From Flavobacteriaceae bacterium (lineage in GTDB: Bacteria > Bacteroidota > Bacteroidia > Flavobacteriales > Flavobacteriaceae): DNA of 6,732 nucleotides. A program made the translations under genes and the position numbers. The notes beneath the pieces are model-generated. The model did no database searches, was not told the origin of the DNA, and saw only the letters and a program-made list of their open reading frames with translations. Shown here piece after piece: positions 5,760-6,732 of the stretch. Numbering within the stretch: position 1 is the first letter of the stretch; every line of letters starts with the position of its first letter. The stretch spans positions 1 to 6,732 of the forward strand of contig DAOUPU010000141.1 in assembly GCA_030625995.1 (NCBI GenBank), read 5' to 3'.

Positions 5760-6732
5760 ATGGACATTAATTTGTTGAAAATACTGTTTTCCGTATTATG
5801 TTTTCAATTTTTATTTGTCTCACTTTTTTTATTTCAAAATCGAAAAGGAAAAATCTTAAGCAATAAACTCCTTGCTACTGTTTTTCTGATGATATCAATA
5901 GTTGTATTCAATCTTTATTTAATAGTCTTTAGAGTCGACATAATAGCCCCTCAATTATTTTTTATTGATGATACATTTATGTTTGCATATGGCCCCTTAC
6001 TATATCTTTTTACGCAATCCGTTTTATTTAAAAATTATAGATTACAAAAGAAAAGTCTTGTTCATTTTATCCCTTTTTTGATTTCTATTTGTTTGGTGAC
6101 TGGAATGATCTTATTTGTTGATACTGAATCTATCGTTCAAGCCACAGATCAAATTAATAATCAGGATATCCCACTATATTTTCGTATCGGTGAGATTTTA
6201 ATTTTAACGCACATTTTCTATTATTTATTTAGATCGAAAAAAGAAATTAATAAAGTTATAGGAAAGGTAATGGATATATATTCAACATTTAATCAGGATA
6301 ATTTTAAGCTTCTAAAATTTATACTGAATAGTTTTATTATATTGTTTTCATTATCATTATTTCACTCCATATTGCCTTTTGTTGGAGTTAAAAACGGATT
6401 ATTAACTACGCTACTGATAATGATCCTATTTATGTTTTATTTTATCAATTCTATCTTGTTAAAGATGTTAAATCAATCCTCTGATAAAAGTGGTGCTATA
6501 ACCCAGACTAATTATAAGGAGAAAGAAAAATATGCAGGATCAGGTTTATCTCAAACAGATCTTAAAATATTTATGAATAGGTTGGGGAACTATATGAAAG
6601 AGAAAGAAAGATTTTTAGATAGTGAATTGACTATTAATGATTTGTCGAATGAATTAGATATGTCATCTAAAATTTTATCACAAGTAATTAATGAAGGTTA
6701 TTCTTGTAATTTTTTTGATTTTGTGAATAGAT
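5760..6732 (+). CDS. Membrane-embedded AraC-family transcriptional regulator, 3'-truncated by window edge
   Basis: Open from ATG 5760 to the last base, 324 residues visible of a family usually about 370-380 long. The in-frame stop TAA at 5688-5690 and the absence of another ATG after it fix this start. The N-terminal half has about seven hydrophobic helices (roughly 5-25, 36-58, 71-90, 98-120, 138-157, 182-207, 212-235), including the motif FMFAYGPLLYLFTQS (73-87) common in Bacteroidota sensors of this kind. A polar linker (about 236-260) leads to a cytoplasmic AraC DNA-binding domain: GLSQTDLKIFMNRLGNYM (262-279), FLDSELTINDLSNELDMSSK (285-304), then LSQVINEGYSCNFFDFVNR, which covers the first helix-turn-helix. 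The second helix-turn-helix lies beyond the edge. Such proteins appear to be membrane-tethered transcription factors that couple an unknown signal directly to DNA. It is separated from the sigma unit by a terminator-like hairpin. Confidence 0.9.
   Translation, partial: MDINLLKILFSVLCFQFLFVSLFLFQNRKGKILSNKLLATVFLMISIVVFNLYLIVFRVDIIAPQLFFIDDTFMFAYGPLLYLFTQSVLFKNYRLQKKSLVHFIPFLISICLVTGMILFVDTESIVQATDQINNQDIPLYFRIGEILILTHIFYYLFRSKKEINKVIGKVMDIYSTFNQDNFKLLKFILNSFIILFSLSLFHSILPFVGVKNGLLTTLLIMILFMFYFINSILLKMLNQSSDKSGAITQTNYKEKEKYAGSGLSQTDLKIFMNRLGNYMKEKERFLDSELTINDLSNELDMSSKILSQVINEGYSCNFFDFVNR

Overview
The window looks like AT-rich chromosomal DNA from a member of the Bacteroidota, most likely a flavobacterium. 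Three things point there: start codons preceded by A/T-rich sequence without good Shine-Dalgarno motifs, protein families typical of that phylum (membrane-anchored AraC regulators, short ECF-like sigma factors coupled to a small membrane protein, DUF4386), and intergenic regions made mostly of A and T. No rRNA, tRNA, CRISPR array, transposase or phage gene was seen.

Left part (1-1407, + strand): the 3' two thirds of a zinc-independent MDR-type NAD(P)-dependent alcohol dehydrogenase/quinone oxidoreductase, cut by the window edge, followed after 37 bp by a six-helix DUF4386 membrane protein. The two probably form one transcription unit. Middle (1430-3613, - strand): a 727-residue cation-chloride cotransporter (SLC12-like) with its cytoplasmic C-terminal domain, convergent with the DUF4386 gene with only 22 bp between the stops. 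A 323-bp divergent intergenic region (3614-3936) holds several inverted and direct repeats.

Right part (3937-5607, + strand): an ECF-like sigma-70 factor with a GTG start, a four-helix membrane protein starting 2 bp after its stop (candidate sigma regulator of unrecognised family), and, 61 bp on, a small protein with a glycine-rich transmembrane hairpin. The sigma gene and the glycine-hairpin gene carry almost the same 27-28 bp leader element (TGTAATAA..TTAAAT..TT.AGCCACTAA) just upstream of their start codons. This is the most notable unexplained signal here and suggests a small co-regulated envelope-response module. A likely terminator follows at 5647-5680. The window ends inside a gene (5760 to the edge) for a membrane-embedded AraC-family regulator with seven predicted helices and the first DNA-binding helix-turn-helix.

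Functional statements rest on recognition of family motifs by eye. The roles of the membrane protein and the glycine-hairpin protein, and the regulatory meaning of the repeats, are inference.
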